Made by a program: the position numbers and the translations under genes. Below, one piece after another: positions 25,859 to 35,148 of a stretch of DNA of 64,000 nt. The stretch comes from Sandaracinomonas limnophila (GTDB lineage: Bacteria > Bacteroidota > Bacteroidia > Cytophagales > Spirosomataceae), in assembly GCF_004005965.1 (NCBI RefSeq), contig NZ_SACY01000002.1, positions 124,001-188,000 on the forward strand. Reading direction: 5' to 3'. How positions within the stretch are numbered: the stretch's first letter is position 1; every line of letters begins with the position of its first letter. Below the pieces are notes generated by a model that saw only the letters and a program-made list of their open reading frames with translations, was not told the DNA's origin and made no database searches.

Positions 25859-27209
25859 AATTTTATTGTATTTCTCCTTATTATCAATGACCAGCACGGC
25901 TGTGTCCTTTTTTTTGATTTACACCTTATTTTACAATTACAGACAAGAAGAATTTCAGCAACGCATTAAAGACCACACAATTTCTTCGATTACCACTTTA
26001 GGAGAATCCGAAAAATTCAATCAAAATATTTTACAGGCATTAAATGAAGTTTCTGTTAATCGCTTGTACAAAGAAAAGACCCTGATTTTTAATCAAAACA
26101 AAAAACTCATTTATTCTTCCATTGATGATACAGTCATTGAATTTTCAAACGATATTTTAAAAGAATTAAATGACAAAAAAGATGTGGTTGAATCGCGCGA
26201 AAATGAATTTGATGTCATTGGAATGCGTTACATCTTCAATGGAAAAATCTTTTATGCAATTACAAAGGCACATGATGTTTTTGGTTATACCAAATTAAAT
26301 TTCTTAAAAGTCACTCTAATAGTTTTGTTTTTTGTCATTTCAGGATTAATCCTATTAACATCCTTTTTACTTTCTAAACAAATTACAGAACCACTGGTTC
26401 AAATGGCATCGGCCTTAAAAATCATTAATATTGAAACGCAAAATTTACATTTGCCTACACCTGAAATCAAAGATGAAATTTATTTGTTATCTGAAAGATT
26501 TAACGAATTATTAAATAGTCTCCACTCCTCCTATAATTTTCAAAAAAATGCAATTCATCACATTTCTCATGAATTAAAAACCCCCATTGCCGTTTTAGTT
26601 TCCAATTTGGAAATGGTAGAATTGGAGAAAGATCCTGAGAAGATAAAAACAGAATTGCAGGCTATCAAAGCCGACAGTAAAAAATTAGGTGATATGATTA
26701 ACATTTTGTTAGACATTGCCAAAGTTGAAAGCCAAACCCATTTAAATTTTTCTAATCTTCGACTCGACGAATTAGTTTTTGAGAGTATAGAAAATTCGAA
26801 AAAAATTGAACCTGCATTTATTTTACATTTTGAAATTGATGAAAATTTTGAAAATGAAGAAGACATTTCCATTGTTGGCAATCAACGTTTGATGGGCATG
26901 GCCATTCAGAATTTAGTAAACAATTGTTTGGCTTATTCCAATAAAAAAGAAGCGAAGATCAAATTAAAGAAACAATTGGGGCATATTTATTTAAGCTTTG
27001 AAAATCCGGGAAATCCAATTTCCCCCGAAGACCAAAGCCAATTGTTTAGCGATTTTTTTAGAGGAAAAAATAGTGAAGGAACGCGTGGCCTAGGCTTAGG
27101 ATTATCTTTAGTAAAAAAGATTTTAGATTTGCATCAGGCAAAAATTGAATATGAATATGAGAATGGTATGAATAAATTCACAATCTGTCTTAACCACAGA
27201 TTACATTGA
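25842..27209 (+). CDS. Sensor histidine kinase
   Basis: A 455-residue kinase with two membrane helices (near residues 8-30 and 155-180) enclosing a periplasmic sensor of about 125 residues, then a HAMP region. The phospho-acceptor histidine lies in HHISHELKTP (about residue 243), and the ATPase domain has the G box RGLGLGLSLVKKIL. ATG at 25842 overlaps the regulator's end by 17 bp. It is the partner of the upstream response regulator, probably sensing metal. Its last codons lie in a CACAGATTACA-type intergenic repeat that continues to about 27230. Confidence 0.92.
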   Translation: MNIRSRILLYFSLLSMTSTAVSFFLIYTLFYNYRQEEFQQRIKDHTISSITTLGESEKFNQNILQALNEVSVNRLYKEKTLIFNQNKKLIYSSIDDTVIEFSNDILKELNDKKDVVESRENEFDVIGMRYIFNGKIFYAITKAHDVFGYTKLNFLKVTLIVLFFVISGLILLTSFLLSKQITEPLVQMASALKIINIETQNLHLPTPEIKDEIYLLSERFNELLNSLHSSYNFQKNAIHHISHELKTPIAVLVSNLEMVELEKDPEKIKTELQAIKADSKKLGDMINILLDIAKVESQTHLNFSNLRLDELVFESIENSKKIEPAFILHFEIDENFENEEDISIVGNQRLMGMAIQNLVNNCLAYSNKKEAKIKLKKQLGHIYLSFENPGNPISPEDQSQLFSDFFRGKNSEGTRGLGLGLSLVKKILDLHQAKIEYEYENGMNKFTICLNHRLH

Positions 27210-27282
27210 TGAAAAGGATTACACAGATAAATAAATTCTTAAATTCATATATTCTCATATTCCTATATTCAAATATTCCTCA
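27195..27282 (+). repeat. CACAGATTACA-type repeat and six-unit octamer array
   Basis: CACAGATTACA and GATTACACAGAT occur 21 bp apart across the kinase stop codon (27195-27230). They are followed by six 8-bp units in register (27235-27282): ATTCTTAA, ATTCATAT, ATTCTCAT, ATTCCTAT, ATTCAAAT, ATTCCTCA. The last base of the array is the A of the AraC gene's ATG. The unit type matches the large composite element at 29.6-30.1 kb. Confidence 0.75.
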
Positions 27283-28112
27283 TGGTTGAACCCTTCAAAA
27301 TATTTCAAATGGATGCCGAAGAAGCGCAAAAAATTGCAGCTTCTGCCAATGAGCCCCATTCGCATCAGTATGAAGAATTAATTATTGGAATAGAGGGACA
27401 ATTGGAGCATTACATCGATTTCAAAGAGACAATTGTTGAAGCGCCTTTCATCAGTTTTGTTACCAAAGGGAAAGTGCATCGGGTAAAAGTTTTGCTAAAA
27501 GACAATAATTGTAACATGTGGGTGCTTCGCTTCAAAAGTGAATTTATACCAGAAACTACTTTTCAATTGTATTCACTGTACCACGACAACTCAAACCTGA
27601 TATTACCAGCAAATACCTGTTTTAAACGATTGACTAATATTTGTGAAATCATAAACGAAGAATATACAGCATCCAATCCGGATTATTCCGTGATTCGACA
27701 TTTGCTGAGTGCACTTTTCACAATGATTGAATCCGAACGAAAAAAACAAGAAGATGGAGAAAATGTATTGCAAAAAAATCAGAGTCAGACCTTCAAAAAC
27801 TTTTTAAAGATATTGGAGGAGAATTTCAGGCGACCAGAAGGTGTTGAATTTTATGCCGAAAAGCTTTTCATGTCGTCGAGAAATTTGAATAAAATTTGTC
27901 AAACTATTTTACAGCAATCGGTTTCGGAAATCATTGAAACAAGAAAATTAATTGAAGCCAAAAATTTATTAGTCAGTACGGATAAAACTATTTCAGAAAT
28001 AGGTTTTGAATTGGGATACAACGAAAAATCGTATTTCACCAACGTTTTCAAAAAGAAATCTGGACAAACTCCAAGTGAATTTCGGGAAGAAATGAAACAG
28101 CTGGTTTCCTAA
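27282..28112 (+). CDS. AraC family transcriptional regulator
   Basis: A 276-residue regulator with an N-terminal cupin-like ligand domain (PHSHQYEELIIGIEGQLEHYID) and a C-terminal double helix-turn-helix of the AraC/XylS type (EFYAEKLFMSSRNLNKICQTIL; ISEIGFELGYNEKSYFTNVFKKKSGQTPSEFR). The ligand is unknown. The downstream YceI and dioxygenase genes are the obvious possible targets. The start codon is fused to an octamer repeat array, so its promoter must lie further upstream or within the repeat. Confidence 0.9.
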   Translation: MVEPFKIFQMDAEEAQKIAASANEPHSHQYEELIIGIEGQLEHYIDFKETIVEAPFISFVTKGKVHRVKVLLKDNNCNMWVLRFKSEFIPETTFQLYSLYHDNSNLILPANTCFKRLTNICEIINEEYTASNPDYSVIRHLLSALFTMIESERKKQEDGENVLQKNQSQTFKNFLKILEENFRRPEGVEFYAEKLFMSSRNLNKICQTILQQSVSEIIETRKLIEAKNLLVSTDKTISEIGFELGYNEKSYFTNVFKKKSGQTPSEFREEMKQLVS

Positions 28113-28210
28113 AATTACAACAGCTTGTCCGAAAACTATTACCCATCCCCTTTTGATTTGTTGCAATTTTGCAGTGTAAATTTTAAATCAAACATTGAAT
28201 CAATAAAGAC

Positions 28211-28741
28211 ATGGCAAATTCAGCAAAATGGGTTTTAGACCCTTCACACAGTGAAATTTCTTTCAAAGTAAAACATTTGATGATCTCCAATGTAAAAGGA
28301 CAATTCACCAGTTTTTCAGGAAACATCGAAGGTGAAGATTTTACAAATGCTCCTATATCAGTTTCTATTGCAACCAACTCAATTCATACCAATGATGAGG
28401 GACGTGACGGCCATTTAAAATCAGGAGATTTCTTTGATGCGGAGGCTTTTCCAGAAATTACATTTTCTTCAACATCTGTTCAAGTAATAGACGAGGATAA
28501 TTTCAAATTATTAGGACAATTAAAAATCAAAGGAGTTTCCAATCCTGTAACTTTGGATGTTGAATTTGGTGGTATTGGGACTGATCCTTGGGGAAATCAA
28601 AAAGCAGCATTTTCTGTCAGTGGAAAAATCAAGCGTAGTGATTTTGGTTTAAATTGGAATGCAGCTTTAGAAACAGGTGGTGTTTTAGTTAGTGATGAGG
28701 TTCGTTTATCTGCAGATGTTCAATTTGTAAAGCAAGCATAA
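28211..28741 (+). CDS. YceI family protein
   Basis: A 176-residue lipocalin-like protein covering the complete YceI domain (WVLDPSHSEISFKVKHLMISNVKGQF to VRLSADVQFVK). Family members bind polyisoprenoid lipids and are often induced by stress. No signal peptide is visible, so this copy appears cytoplasmic. It is followed 3 bp later by the dioxygenase gene; YceI-AraC-dioxygenase neighbourhoods suggest a shared stress or aromatic-compound response, but this is an inference. Confidence 0.92.
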   Translation: MANSAKWVLDPSHSEISFKVKHLMISNVKGQFTSFSGNIEGEDFTNAPISVSIATNSIHTNDEGRDGHLKSGDFFDAEAFPEITFSSTSVQVIDEDNFKLLGQLKIKGVSNPVTLDVEFGGIGTDPWGNQKAAFSVSGKIKRSDFGLNWNAALETGGVLVSDEVRLSADVQFVKQA

Positions 28742-28744
28742 TCT

Positions 28745-29623
28745 GTGAACAGAAAAATTGCTATTAAAAATTTAGCACTTTTACCATTTTTGGCACAAAC
28801 TAAAATGAAAGAACTAAATAATTTAACAAGTTCCTTTAACAGCACGGAGAAAATGCCCGTGCTGTTTTTAGGACATGGTAGCCCAATGAATGCCATTGAG
28901 GAAAATGAATTTGTGAAAGGCTTCCGAAAAGTTGGACAAGAAATTCAAAAGCCCAATGCCATTTTATGTATTTCGGCCCATTGGGAAACTCGCGGAACGA
29001 TGGTGACGGCCATGCAAAATCCACCCACGATTCACGATTTTGGTGGATTCCCAAGAGAATTATTTGAAGTTCAGTATCCTGCGCCAGGAAGTCCAGAGTT
29101 GGCAAAAGAAACCAAAGAGTTAATTAAATCTACTGAAGTAGGTTTAGACGACAAATGGGGCTTAGACCATGGAGCTTGGTCGGTCATCAAACATTTATAT
29201 CCGAAGGCAAATATTCCAGTTATTCAGATGAGTTTGGACTATTACCAAGGTCCGCAGTATCATTACGAATTGGCCAAACAAATAAAATCTTTGCGGGAAA
29301 AAGGAGTATTAATAGTAGGAAGTGGCAATTTGGTACACAATTTACGCATGGTAGATTGGAAGCGATTGAATGACACCTATGCATATGATTGGGCAGAGGA
29401 GGCCAATACAAAGATGAAGAGGTTCATCAAAGAGGGCGACCATAAGTCCTTAATAAATTACGCTCAACAAGGAAAACCCTTCCAATTAGCTATTCCATCA
29501 CCCGAGCATTATTTACCTTTATTATACACCTTGTCCTTGAAAGATGAGAAAGATTCCATCGAATTTTTCAACGACAAACCGGTGGCTGGGGCATTGACGA
29601 TGACGTCGGTGAGGATTTCTTAA
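28745..29623 (+). CDS. LigB-type extradiol dioxygenase (4,5-DOPA dioxygenase-like)
   Basis: A protein of the YgiD/LigB class III ring-cleaving dioxygenases. It contains PVLFLGHGSPMNAI with a metal-ligand histidine, SAHWETRG, GLDHGAWSVIKHLYP and VGSGNLVHNLR. The start is uncertain: GTG at 28745 gives 292 residues with an N-terminus (NRKIAIKNLALLPFLA) resembling exported relatives, while ATG at 28805 gives 272. It would open catechol-type rings using Zn or Fe. It is probably co-transcribed with yceI. An octamer array begins at the base directly after its TAA stop. Confidence 0.88.
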   Translation: MNRKIAIKNLALLPFLAQTKMKELNNLTSSFNSTEKMPVLFLGHGSPMNAIEENEFVKGFRKVGQEIQKPNAILCISAHWETRGTMVTAMQNPPTIHDFGGFPRELFEVQYPAPGSPELAKETKELIKSTEVGLDDKWGLDHGAWSVIKHLYPKANIPVIQMSLDYYQGPQYHYELAKQIKSLREKGVLIVGSGNLVHNLRMVDWKRLNDTYAYDWAEEANTKMKRFIKEGDHKSLINYAQQGKPFQLAIPSPEHYLPLLYTLSLKDEKDSIEFFNDKPVAGALTMTSVRIS

Positions 29624-30138
29624 GAATATAGGAATATAAGAATTGGGGAATATGGGAATATGAGAACTGGGGAATTTGAGAATATAAGAATATAGGAATA
29701 TAAGAATCTGAGAATAAAGGTTGGTGGCTGAGGTCGAGAGACTTTTTTAAAAATTCTTCAATTCCCCAATTCTTATATTCCTAAATTCTAAAAATTATCC
29801 ATCCCAACGGGATGGCACGTCTCTAGCAATTCGGATTGTGACAAAGATTTTTCGACCCCAGCGGGGTCGGATAAAATAAAAATGACCCCAGCGGGGTCAT
29901 ACAAAATAATGAAACGATTTCAATTTCTATAGATGTGCAATCCCGCTGGGATTGTAAATATTTAGATTCCTAAACCTAGGCTTCGATTTCCCTCGCTTGG
30001 CATCAGCCACCTGCCTGAATTCTCAAATTCCCCGATTCTTATATTCCTATATTCTTATATTCCTATATTCCTATATTCCTATATTCCTATATTCTTATAT
30101 TCCTATATTCTTATATTCACCGATCCCCAGATTCTCGA
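29624..30138. repeat. Composite repeat element: octamer arms around REP-like hairpins
   Basis: This gene-free stretch is layered. Twelve GAATATAG/GAATATAA-type octamers (29624-29719) start directly after the dioxygenase stop. Then come GGTGGCTGA (29723-29731), five ATTCTTAT-type octamers (29753-29792) and four short hairpins with 3-nt loops: CCATCCC/GGGATGG at 29799-29815, CGACCCC/GGGGTCG at 29853-29869, ATGACCCC/GGGGTCAT at 29882-29900 and CAATCCC/GGGATTG at 29938-29954. TCAGCCACC (30003-30011) is the inverse of GGTGGCTGA. About fifteen ATTCCTAT-type octamers (30019-30138) close the element 5 bp from the tRNA. The hairpins resemble Bacteroidota REP sequences. Confidence 0.85.
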
Positions 30139-30143
30139 AGTAG

Positions 30144-30231
30144 CAGAGGGGAAGGGATTCGAACCCTCGATAAGCTTTAGGCCTATACACACTTTCCAGG
30201 CGTGCTCCTTCAACCACTCGGACACCCCTCT
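30144..30231 (-). tRNA. tRNA-Ser (GGA)
   Basis: An 88-nt cloverleaf on the minus strand with acceptor stem AGAGGGG/CCCCTCT and discriminator G. It has an anticodon loop CTGGAAAGT (anticodon GGA), a long variable arm typical of class II tRNAs, and a T loop GGTTCGAATCC. CCA is not encoded. The 3' end lies 5 bp from the octamer array of the composite repeat. Confidence 0.95.
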
Positions 30232-30280
30232 GTTTGGGACTGCAAAGATAGAACAATCTACCTTGCCCTGCAAGTTCTAA

Positions 30281-31774
30281 TTAATTCTTCAAGTCATAAA
30301 AGGCATCAATATCCTTTTTAAATTGAATTAATGAAGGCTTGTGAATATAATACATGTGTCCAGATTCATAGGTATGCACTTTTACTCTACTTCTTTGTTC
30401 AGGACGAAGGAACATGTGTTCCAAATCATACATTGCCGTAAAGTACGGCGTTGCAAAATCGTAATAACCGGCCCCCAAATACACCTTTAAGTGTGGATTT
30501 TTGGCCATTGCATCACGTAAACTTTCTGCTACATTGAGGTATTTATTTTGCACATTGGAATAATCCCAGGGATACACATTTCCGAAAACATTATAAGTTT
30601 TTTCATCTTTCCAATTCAGCTCTTTTTGCAAATAATCGTTAATTGTAGCAGTAAAAGGTCCATCTATATTAGCAAAAGAAGGATCAAAATCTACATATTC
30701 CCCTGCATCATCAAAATTTCTACCCGTAAATCGGGCATCCAATCTACCAATACTCAAACCATCTTTTCTTCTCAATTCTTTATAAAACCGATTTTCATCG
30801 ATACGTAAATTACCTAATAGATAGAAATTCTTATCGATTCCAGTGAAATAAGCTAACTTTTCTGCCACTTTATTTTTGTCTGATTCCGACAACCAGCCAC
30901 CCTTTAAAAGAGCAGAGGCATATTCGCCCAAAGCAAATTCCTCCGAAGACTTTAACACCTCTTTTAAGGGTTTATTCAACAATTCTGACGACAATTTCTT
31001 ATGATACCAAGCTGCAGCGGTGTACGATGGAATGTATAAAGCTCGTGGTAAATCATTTCCAATAGCTCCATCATTGGTACCAAAATTTAAAACAGCTGAA
31101 ATCAAAATCACTCCATCCAAATAAATTCGATGGGCGTCTTGTAAATGTTTGGATAATCCTGCTGCTCGGGTAGTTCCATAACTTTCTCCAGCTAAATATT
31201 TAGGTGATGCCCAGCGCTCGTATCGACTTAAAAAATGTTGTATGAAATTCCCAAAAGATTTTATATCTCCTTCAAATCCATGGTAATTGGAAGCAGGTTC
31301 TCCAACAGCACGCGACAAACCCGTGCTTACCGGATCAATAAATACCAAATCCGTTTTATCTAACCAAGAATATTCATTTTCTATTATTTTATGTGGGGCT
31401 GCCAAAGCATTTCCCTCGTCGTCGAGTGCAACTCGTTTCGGTCCCACTCCACCCATGTGCAACCAAAGAGATGCAGAACCGGGTCCACCGTTAAAGGTAA
31501 AGGTTACAGGACGTTTTGCATCATCGTCTCCATCCTTTTTATAATAGGTAAAAAATATCTTTGACAAGACCTTGCCTGTGTCGGCTTTTAACTCCAAATA
31601 ACCCGTCTGAACTTGGTAATTGATCAATTTTCCACCGATAGTCACCTTATGACTTGACTTAACAACCTTCACGCCAGCAGGTATAACTTCTTCTTTCACT
31701 GGTACTGGTACCCCTTTTTGTGCAATTGAATTTAAACTTAGCAAAAGCACTAAAATTAAAAATCCTTGTTTCAT
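30281..31774 (-). CDS. S10 family serine carboxypeptidase-like protein
   Basis: A 497-residue exported alpha/beta hydrolase with a signal peptide (MKQGFLILVLLLSLNSIAQ). It has the S10 signatures TFNGGPGSASLWLHMGG near residue 90 and the nucleophile serine in LAGESYGTTRAAGL near residue 195. A later aspartate in AGYYDFATPYF and histidine in YESGHMYYIH complete a triad. Such enzymes remove C-terminal residues from peptides or act as acyl hydrolases. It is divergent from the sulfite reductase operon. Confidence 0.9.
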   Translation of the reverse strand: MKQGFLILVLLLSLNSIAQKGVPVPVKEEVIPAGVKVVKSSHKVTIGGKLINYQVQTGYLELKADTGKVLSKIFFTYYKKDGDDDAKRPVTFTFNGGPGSASLWLHMGGVGPKRVALDDEGNALAAPHKIIENEYSWLDKTDLVFIDPVSTGLSRAVGEPASNYHGFEGDIKSFGNFIQHFLSRYERWASPKYLAGESYGTTRAAGLSKHLQDAHRIYLDGVILISAVLNFGTNDGAIGNDLPRALYIPSYTAAAWYHKKLSSELLNKPLKEVLKSSEEFALGEYASALLKGGWLSESDKNKVAEKLAYFTGIDKNFYLLGNLRIDENRFYKELRRKDGLSIGRLDARFTGRNFDDAGEYVDFDPSFANIDGPFTATINDYLQKELNWKDEKTYNVFGNVYPWDYSNVQNKYLNVAESLRDAMAKNPHLKVYLGAGYYDFATPYFTAMYDLEHMFLRPEQRSRVKVHTYESGHMYYIHKPSLIQFKKDIDAFYDLKN

Positions 31775-31808
31775 AGTAAAATAATTTTGAACGAATATAA
31801 ATATTTTC

Positions 31809-31838
31809 TTGCCAATAAAAATATATGTATTAACTTTG
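31809..31838 (+). promoter_or_regulatory. Promoter of the sulfite/nitrite reductase operon
   Basis: TTG at 31809-31811 and TAACTTTG at 31831-31838 match the Bacteroidota -33 and -7 elements with a 19-bp spacing. The start codon of the reductase lies 49 bp downstream. Confidence 0.6.
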
Positions 31839-31865
31839 TATAATCTATATATTATATAGACTAAT
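31839..31865 (+). promoter_or_regulatory. Inverted-repeat operator candidate upstream of the reductase
   Basis: A perfect inverted repeat (TCTATATA, T, TATATAGA at 31844-31860) lies directly downstream of the -7 box. It is flanked by the half-sites TATAATC (31839-31845) and GACTAAT (31859-31865). A similar pair with the same 13-bp spacing occurs before the nuoL gene. The binding protein is unknown. Confidence 0.35.
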
Positions 31866-31887
31866 TAGATTTATAAAAAGCAAGTAT

Positions 31888-33975
31888 ATGCAAAGTTTTC
31901 GTTCGGAAATAGAGAATCCCTTAGTAGAAAAAGACATCATTGATTTGGCCAAAAAGATTGCGCAATTCAAGGCTGGAGAGATCCATGAAGAGAAATTCAG
32001 AAGTCTTCGTTTGGCTAGAGGTGTGTATGGACAGCGCCAGCAGGGAGTTCAAATGGTTCGTATCAAATTGCCTTATGGTAAAATTACCTTTAATCAATGG
32101 AAACGAATTTCAGATATTTCGGATGAATATTCTACAGGAAATTTGCATCTAACCACTCGACAAGATATTCAAATTCACTTTGTTTCCTTAGACAGAACTC
32201 CAGAATTATGGTCTAAATTGGAACAAGATGACATCACCCTGCGTGAGGCTTGTGGAAATACGGTTCGAAATATAACGGCATCTCCTACCTCAGGCATTGA
32301 CCCGAAGGAATTATTTGATGTGAGTCCACATGCTGATGCGGCTTTTCGTTACTTCTTGAGAAATCCGATTTGCCAGGAAATGGGGCGTAAAATCAAGATC
32401 TCTTTTTCAAATACAGACGAAGACACATCTTTGGCCTATTTACATGATTTAGGATTCATTCCCAAGATCCAGAATGGCCAAAAAGGCTTCCGAGTAGTTG
32501 TTGGAGGTGGATTAGGAGCACAACCTATGTTGGCAAAAGTAGCACATGAATTTTTAGCGGAAGACAAAGTAATTCCATACATCGAGGCAGTATTACGTGT
32601 TTTTGATCGCCACGGAGAAAGAAATTCTCGACACAAAGCGCGTATGAAATTCTTGATTCAAAAAATTGGCTTTGAGGCATTTGTTGAATTAGTGGAAGCA
32701 GAAACAAAGGCATTGAAAAACCATTCAGTTGGCATTCAAGATTCGGCCTTATGGGATGTTGAAATTCCAAGTAAGGCTTCATCTATGGAAGTAAATAGAA
32801 GTGAGGAATACCAAACATGGTTACAATCCAACACCTTTGAGCAAAAGCAAAAAGGATACCATGCCGTTTATGTTCGTGTTTTAAATGGAAACATTTCATC
32901 AGACACTTCTCGTTCATTGATTCAAGCTTTGGATGGATATATTGGAAACGACATTAGAGTGACAATTAATCAGGGATTGATGTTAAAATTCGTTCCAACA
33001 GTGAATTTATCTTATGTTTTTGATGTATTGAAGTCTCACCAATTGGCAAGTCCAGGCGCTAATTCAGTGGCAAATATTACCGCTTGTCCAGGAACAGATA
33101 CTTGTAATTTAGCTATTTCAGATTCAACAAACATTACTTCGAAATTAGAATCAGTAATTGCCGAGGATTTCCCAGAATTGATTCATAACAATGAGTTAAA
33201 AATCAAGATTTCTGGATGTATGAACTCATGCGGACAACATGGAATGGCCTCAATTGGCTTCCACGGTTCGTCTTTGAAGGCTCCAGACAAAAGAGTTTTA
33301 CCAGCTTTGCAAGTACTTTTAGGTGGAGCAACTTTGGGGAATGGCGAAGGTAAAATTGCGGATAAAGTCATCAAGGTACCGTCTAAAAGAGGTCCGGCAG
33401 CTTTGCGTGTCATTTTAAATAATTACGAGGAAAATGCGAATGAGGGAGAATATTTTTACCAATATTATGATCGACAAGGAGAGAAATATTTCTACGAATT
33501 ATTGAAACCATTGGCAGATTTAAGTCAAATCCAAGAAGATGAATTCATCGATTGGGGTGCATCAGAGAACTTTGTCACAGAAATTGGTGTAGGAGAATGT
33601 GCGGGTGTAATGATTGACCTGGTAGCTACTCTATTATTTGAGGCGGATGAAAAATTTGAATGGACAGAAGCTGCATTTGCAGACAAGCGTTGGGCAGATT
33701 CAATCTATCACGCCTATTCAGTCTATATTTCAGCTGCTAAGGCTCTTTTATTAGACAAAAGTGTTACAGTTTCTACACAAAATCAGGTCATAACTAAATT
33801 TGATGAAAACTTTGTTCAATCGGGTGATTTCAGTTTTGATACTTCTTTTGCAGATTTAGTTTTGCAAATCAACCAAAATGAACCATCAGAGGCCTTTGCA
33901 AGTAACTACATTGCAAAAGCAAAAGCCTTTTTAGAACAAGCCAAAGAATTTCGCCAATTAGTAACAGAAAAGTAA
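31888..33975 (+). CDS. Siroheme-dependent sulfite/nitrite reductase with C-terminal extension
   Basis: A 695-residue enzyme with two ferredoxin-like half domains and the [4Fe-4S]-siroheme cysteines in ACPGTDTC (about residue 400) and GCMNSCGQHG (about 444). The reductase body ends near residue 520; the last 170 residues form a helical extension resembling a HEPN-type domain. It reduces sulfite to sulfide or nitrite to ammonia. The next gene makes the siroheme precursor; no cysteine-pathway genes or nitrate reductase are nearby, so the substrate is open. Its stop overlaps the cobA start (TAATG). Confidence 0.9.
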   Translation: MQSFRSEIENPLVEKDIIDLAKKIAQFKAGEIHEEKFRSLRLARGVYGQRQQGVQMVRIKLPYGKITFNQWKRISDISDEYSTGNLHLTTRQDIQIHFVSLDRTPELWSKLEQDDITLREACGNTVRNITASPTSGIDPKELFDVSPHADAAFRYFLRNPICQEMGRKIKISFSNTDEDTSLAYLHDLGFIPKIQNGQKGFRVVVGGGLGAQPMLAKVAHEFLAEDKVIPYIEAVLRVFDRHGERNSRHKARMKFLIQKIGFEAFVELVEAETKALKNHSVGIQDSALWDVEIPSKASSMEVNRSEEYQTWLQSNTFEQKQKGYHAVYVRVLNGNISSDTSRSLIQALDGYIGNDIRVTINQGLMLKFVPTVNLSYVFDVLKSHQLASPGANSVANITACPGTDTCNLAISDSTNITSKLESVIAEDFPELIHNNELKIKISGCMNSCGQHGMASIGFHGSSLKAPDKRVLPALQVLLGGATLGNGEGKIADKVIKVPSKRGPAALRVILNNYEENANEGEYFYQYYDRQGEKYFYELLKPLADLSQIQEDEFIDWGASENFVTEIGVGECAGVMIDLVATLLFEADEKFEWTEAAFADKRWADSIYHAYSVYISAAKALLLDKSVTVSTQNQVITKFDENFVQSGDFSFDTSFADLVLQINQNEPSEAFASNYIAKAKAFLEQAKEFRQLVTEK

Positions 33976-34778
33976 TGTTAGCAAATTTTTGTCATTTCAA
34001 AGGATTAGAACCCCAACCTCGATTAACCGTTGTAGGTGCAGGGCCAGGTGACCCTGAGTTAATTACTCTTAAGGCTGTAAAGGCAATTGCCTCTGCAAAT
34101 GTAGTTCTCTATGATGCCTTGATAGATCAAAGTTTGTTAGACCATTGTTCAGAAACTTGCGAAAAAATATATGTTGGTAAAAAACCTGGAGAGTCACATT
34201 CTCAAGATGTCATCAATCAATTAATTGTTGAAAAGGCATTTGCCTTGGGACATGTGGTTCGCTTAAAAGGTGGCGACCCATTTGTTTTTGGAAGAGGACA
34301 AGAAGAAATTGATTTTGCAGAAAAATTTGGATTAATTACCGCCTATATTCCGGGTATTAGTTCTTCTATTTCAGCTCCCGGAGCAGCCAATATTCCTTTA
34401 ACAGTAAGAGGTGTTTCTGATGGCTTTTGGGTAATGACAGGCACCAAATCTGATGGAAGTTTAAGCTCTGATTTACAATTAGGCTTACAATCAAATGCCA
34501 CTTTGATCATTTTAATGGGAATGAATCAATTGGAATCTATTTCAAAGATTTGTCAAAAAAACGGAAGAGGAGAAACTGCAGCTGCGATTATTCAATCAGC
34601 CACAACACAAAATCAAAAATCAGGATTTGGATATGCAGGCGAGCTTGACAAAATCGCACAAAAGCACGACCTTCGTAATCCCGCTGTAATTGTTATTGGT
34701 GAAGTAGTACGATATGCCGACAAGCAGTGGTGGGAAAATGTAAACAAATCCATTCAAAATTATGACAAAGAGAGTTAA
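33975..34778 (+). CDS. cobA: Uroporphyrinogen-III C-methyltransferase
   Basis: A 267-residue SAM-dependent methyltransferase of the SUMT class, with the N-terminal motif VVGAGPGDPELITLKAVKAI and the substrate/SAM motifs RLKGGDPFVFGRG and YIPGISSS. It converts uroporphyrinogen III to precorrin-2, the precursor of siroheme required by the reductase encoded directly upstream (1-bp overlap). No fused CysG dehydrogenase/ferrochelatase domain is present, so the later siroheme steps must be encoded elsewhere. Its end overlaps the ridA start by 17 bp. Confidence 0.93.
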   Translation: MLANFCHFKGLEPQPRLTVVGAGPGDPELITLKAVKAIASANVVLYDALIDQSLLDHCSETCEKIYVGKKPGESHSQDVINQLIVEKAFALGHVVRLKGGDPFVFGRGQEEIDFAEKFGLITAYIPGISSSISAPGAANIPLTVRGVSDGFWVMTGTKSDGSLSSDLQLGLQSNATLIILMGMNQLESISKICQKNGRGETAAAIIQSATTQNQKSGFGYAGELDKIAQKHDLRNPAVIVIGEVVRYADKQWWENVNKSIQNYDKES

Positions 34779-35148
34779 TATTTCAAGTGGTTCACCATTT
34801 GAAGACGTTTTCGGTTATTGCCGTGCTGTAAAATCAGGGAATTTATTAGAAATTTCAGGAACGGTTGCCTTAGTAGATGGCGACAAAGTAAAGGAAGATG
34901 ATTTTTACGCACAAACTTACAACATCATTGAGCGCATAGCTCAAGTTTTAGAAGAAGCTGGATCATCCATCAATGATGTGGTAAGAACAAGAATTTTCAC
35001 AACAGATATTTCTAAAAACCTAGATATTGCCAAAGCACATGCTGCATTTTTTGGTTCCGTAAAACCAACCACAGGTATTTATGAAATTTCGGCATTGATT
35101 GACCCGAAATATAAGGTTGAGATTGAGTTTACGGCAGTAGTAGGATAG
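34762..35148 (+). CDS. RidA family deaminase-like protein
   Basis: A 128-residue protein of the YjgF/YER057c/UK114 (RidA) family, covering the full fold (VKSGNLLEISGTVALVDG to YEISALIDPKYKVEIEFTAVVG). The arginine in VRTRIFTTD is the usual active-site residue. RidA enzymes hydrolyse reactive enamines and imines released by PLP enzymes. It overlaps the end of cobA, so it belongs to the reductase operon; the link to sulfur or nitrogen metabolism is plausible but not proven. Confidence 0.88.
   Translation: MTKRVNISSGSPFEDVFGYCRAVKSGNLLEISGTVALVDGDKVKEDDFYAQTYNIIERIAQVLEEAGSSINDVVRTRIFTTDISKNLDIAKAHAAFFGSVKPTTGIYEISALIDPKYKVEIEFTAVVG

Noticed and set aside
29740-30010. Degenerate four-helix-bundle gene inside the composite element
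   Set aside because: No frame shows the family's core motifs; the space is filled by hairpins and short AT-rich segments.
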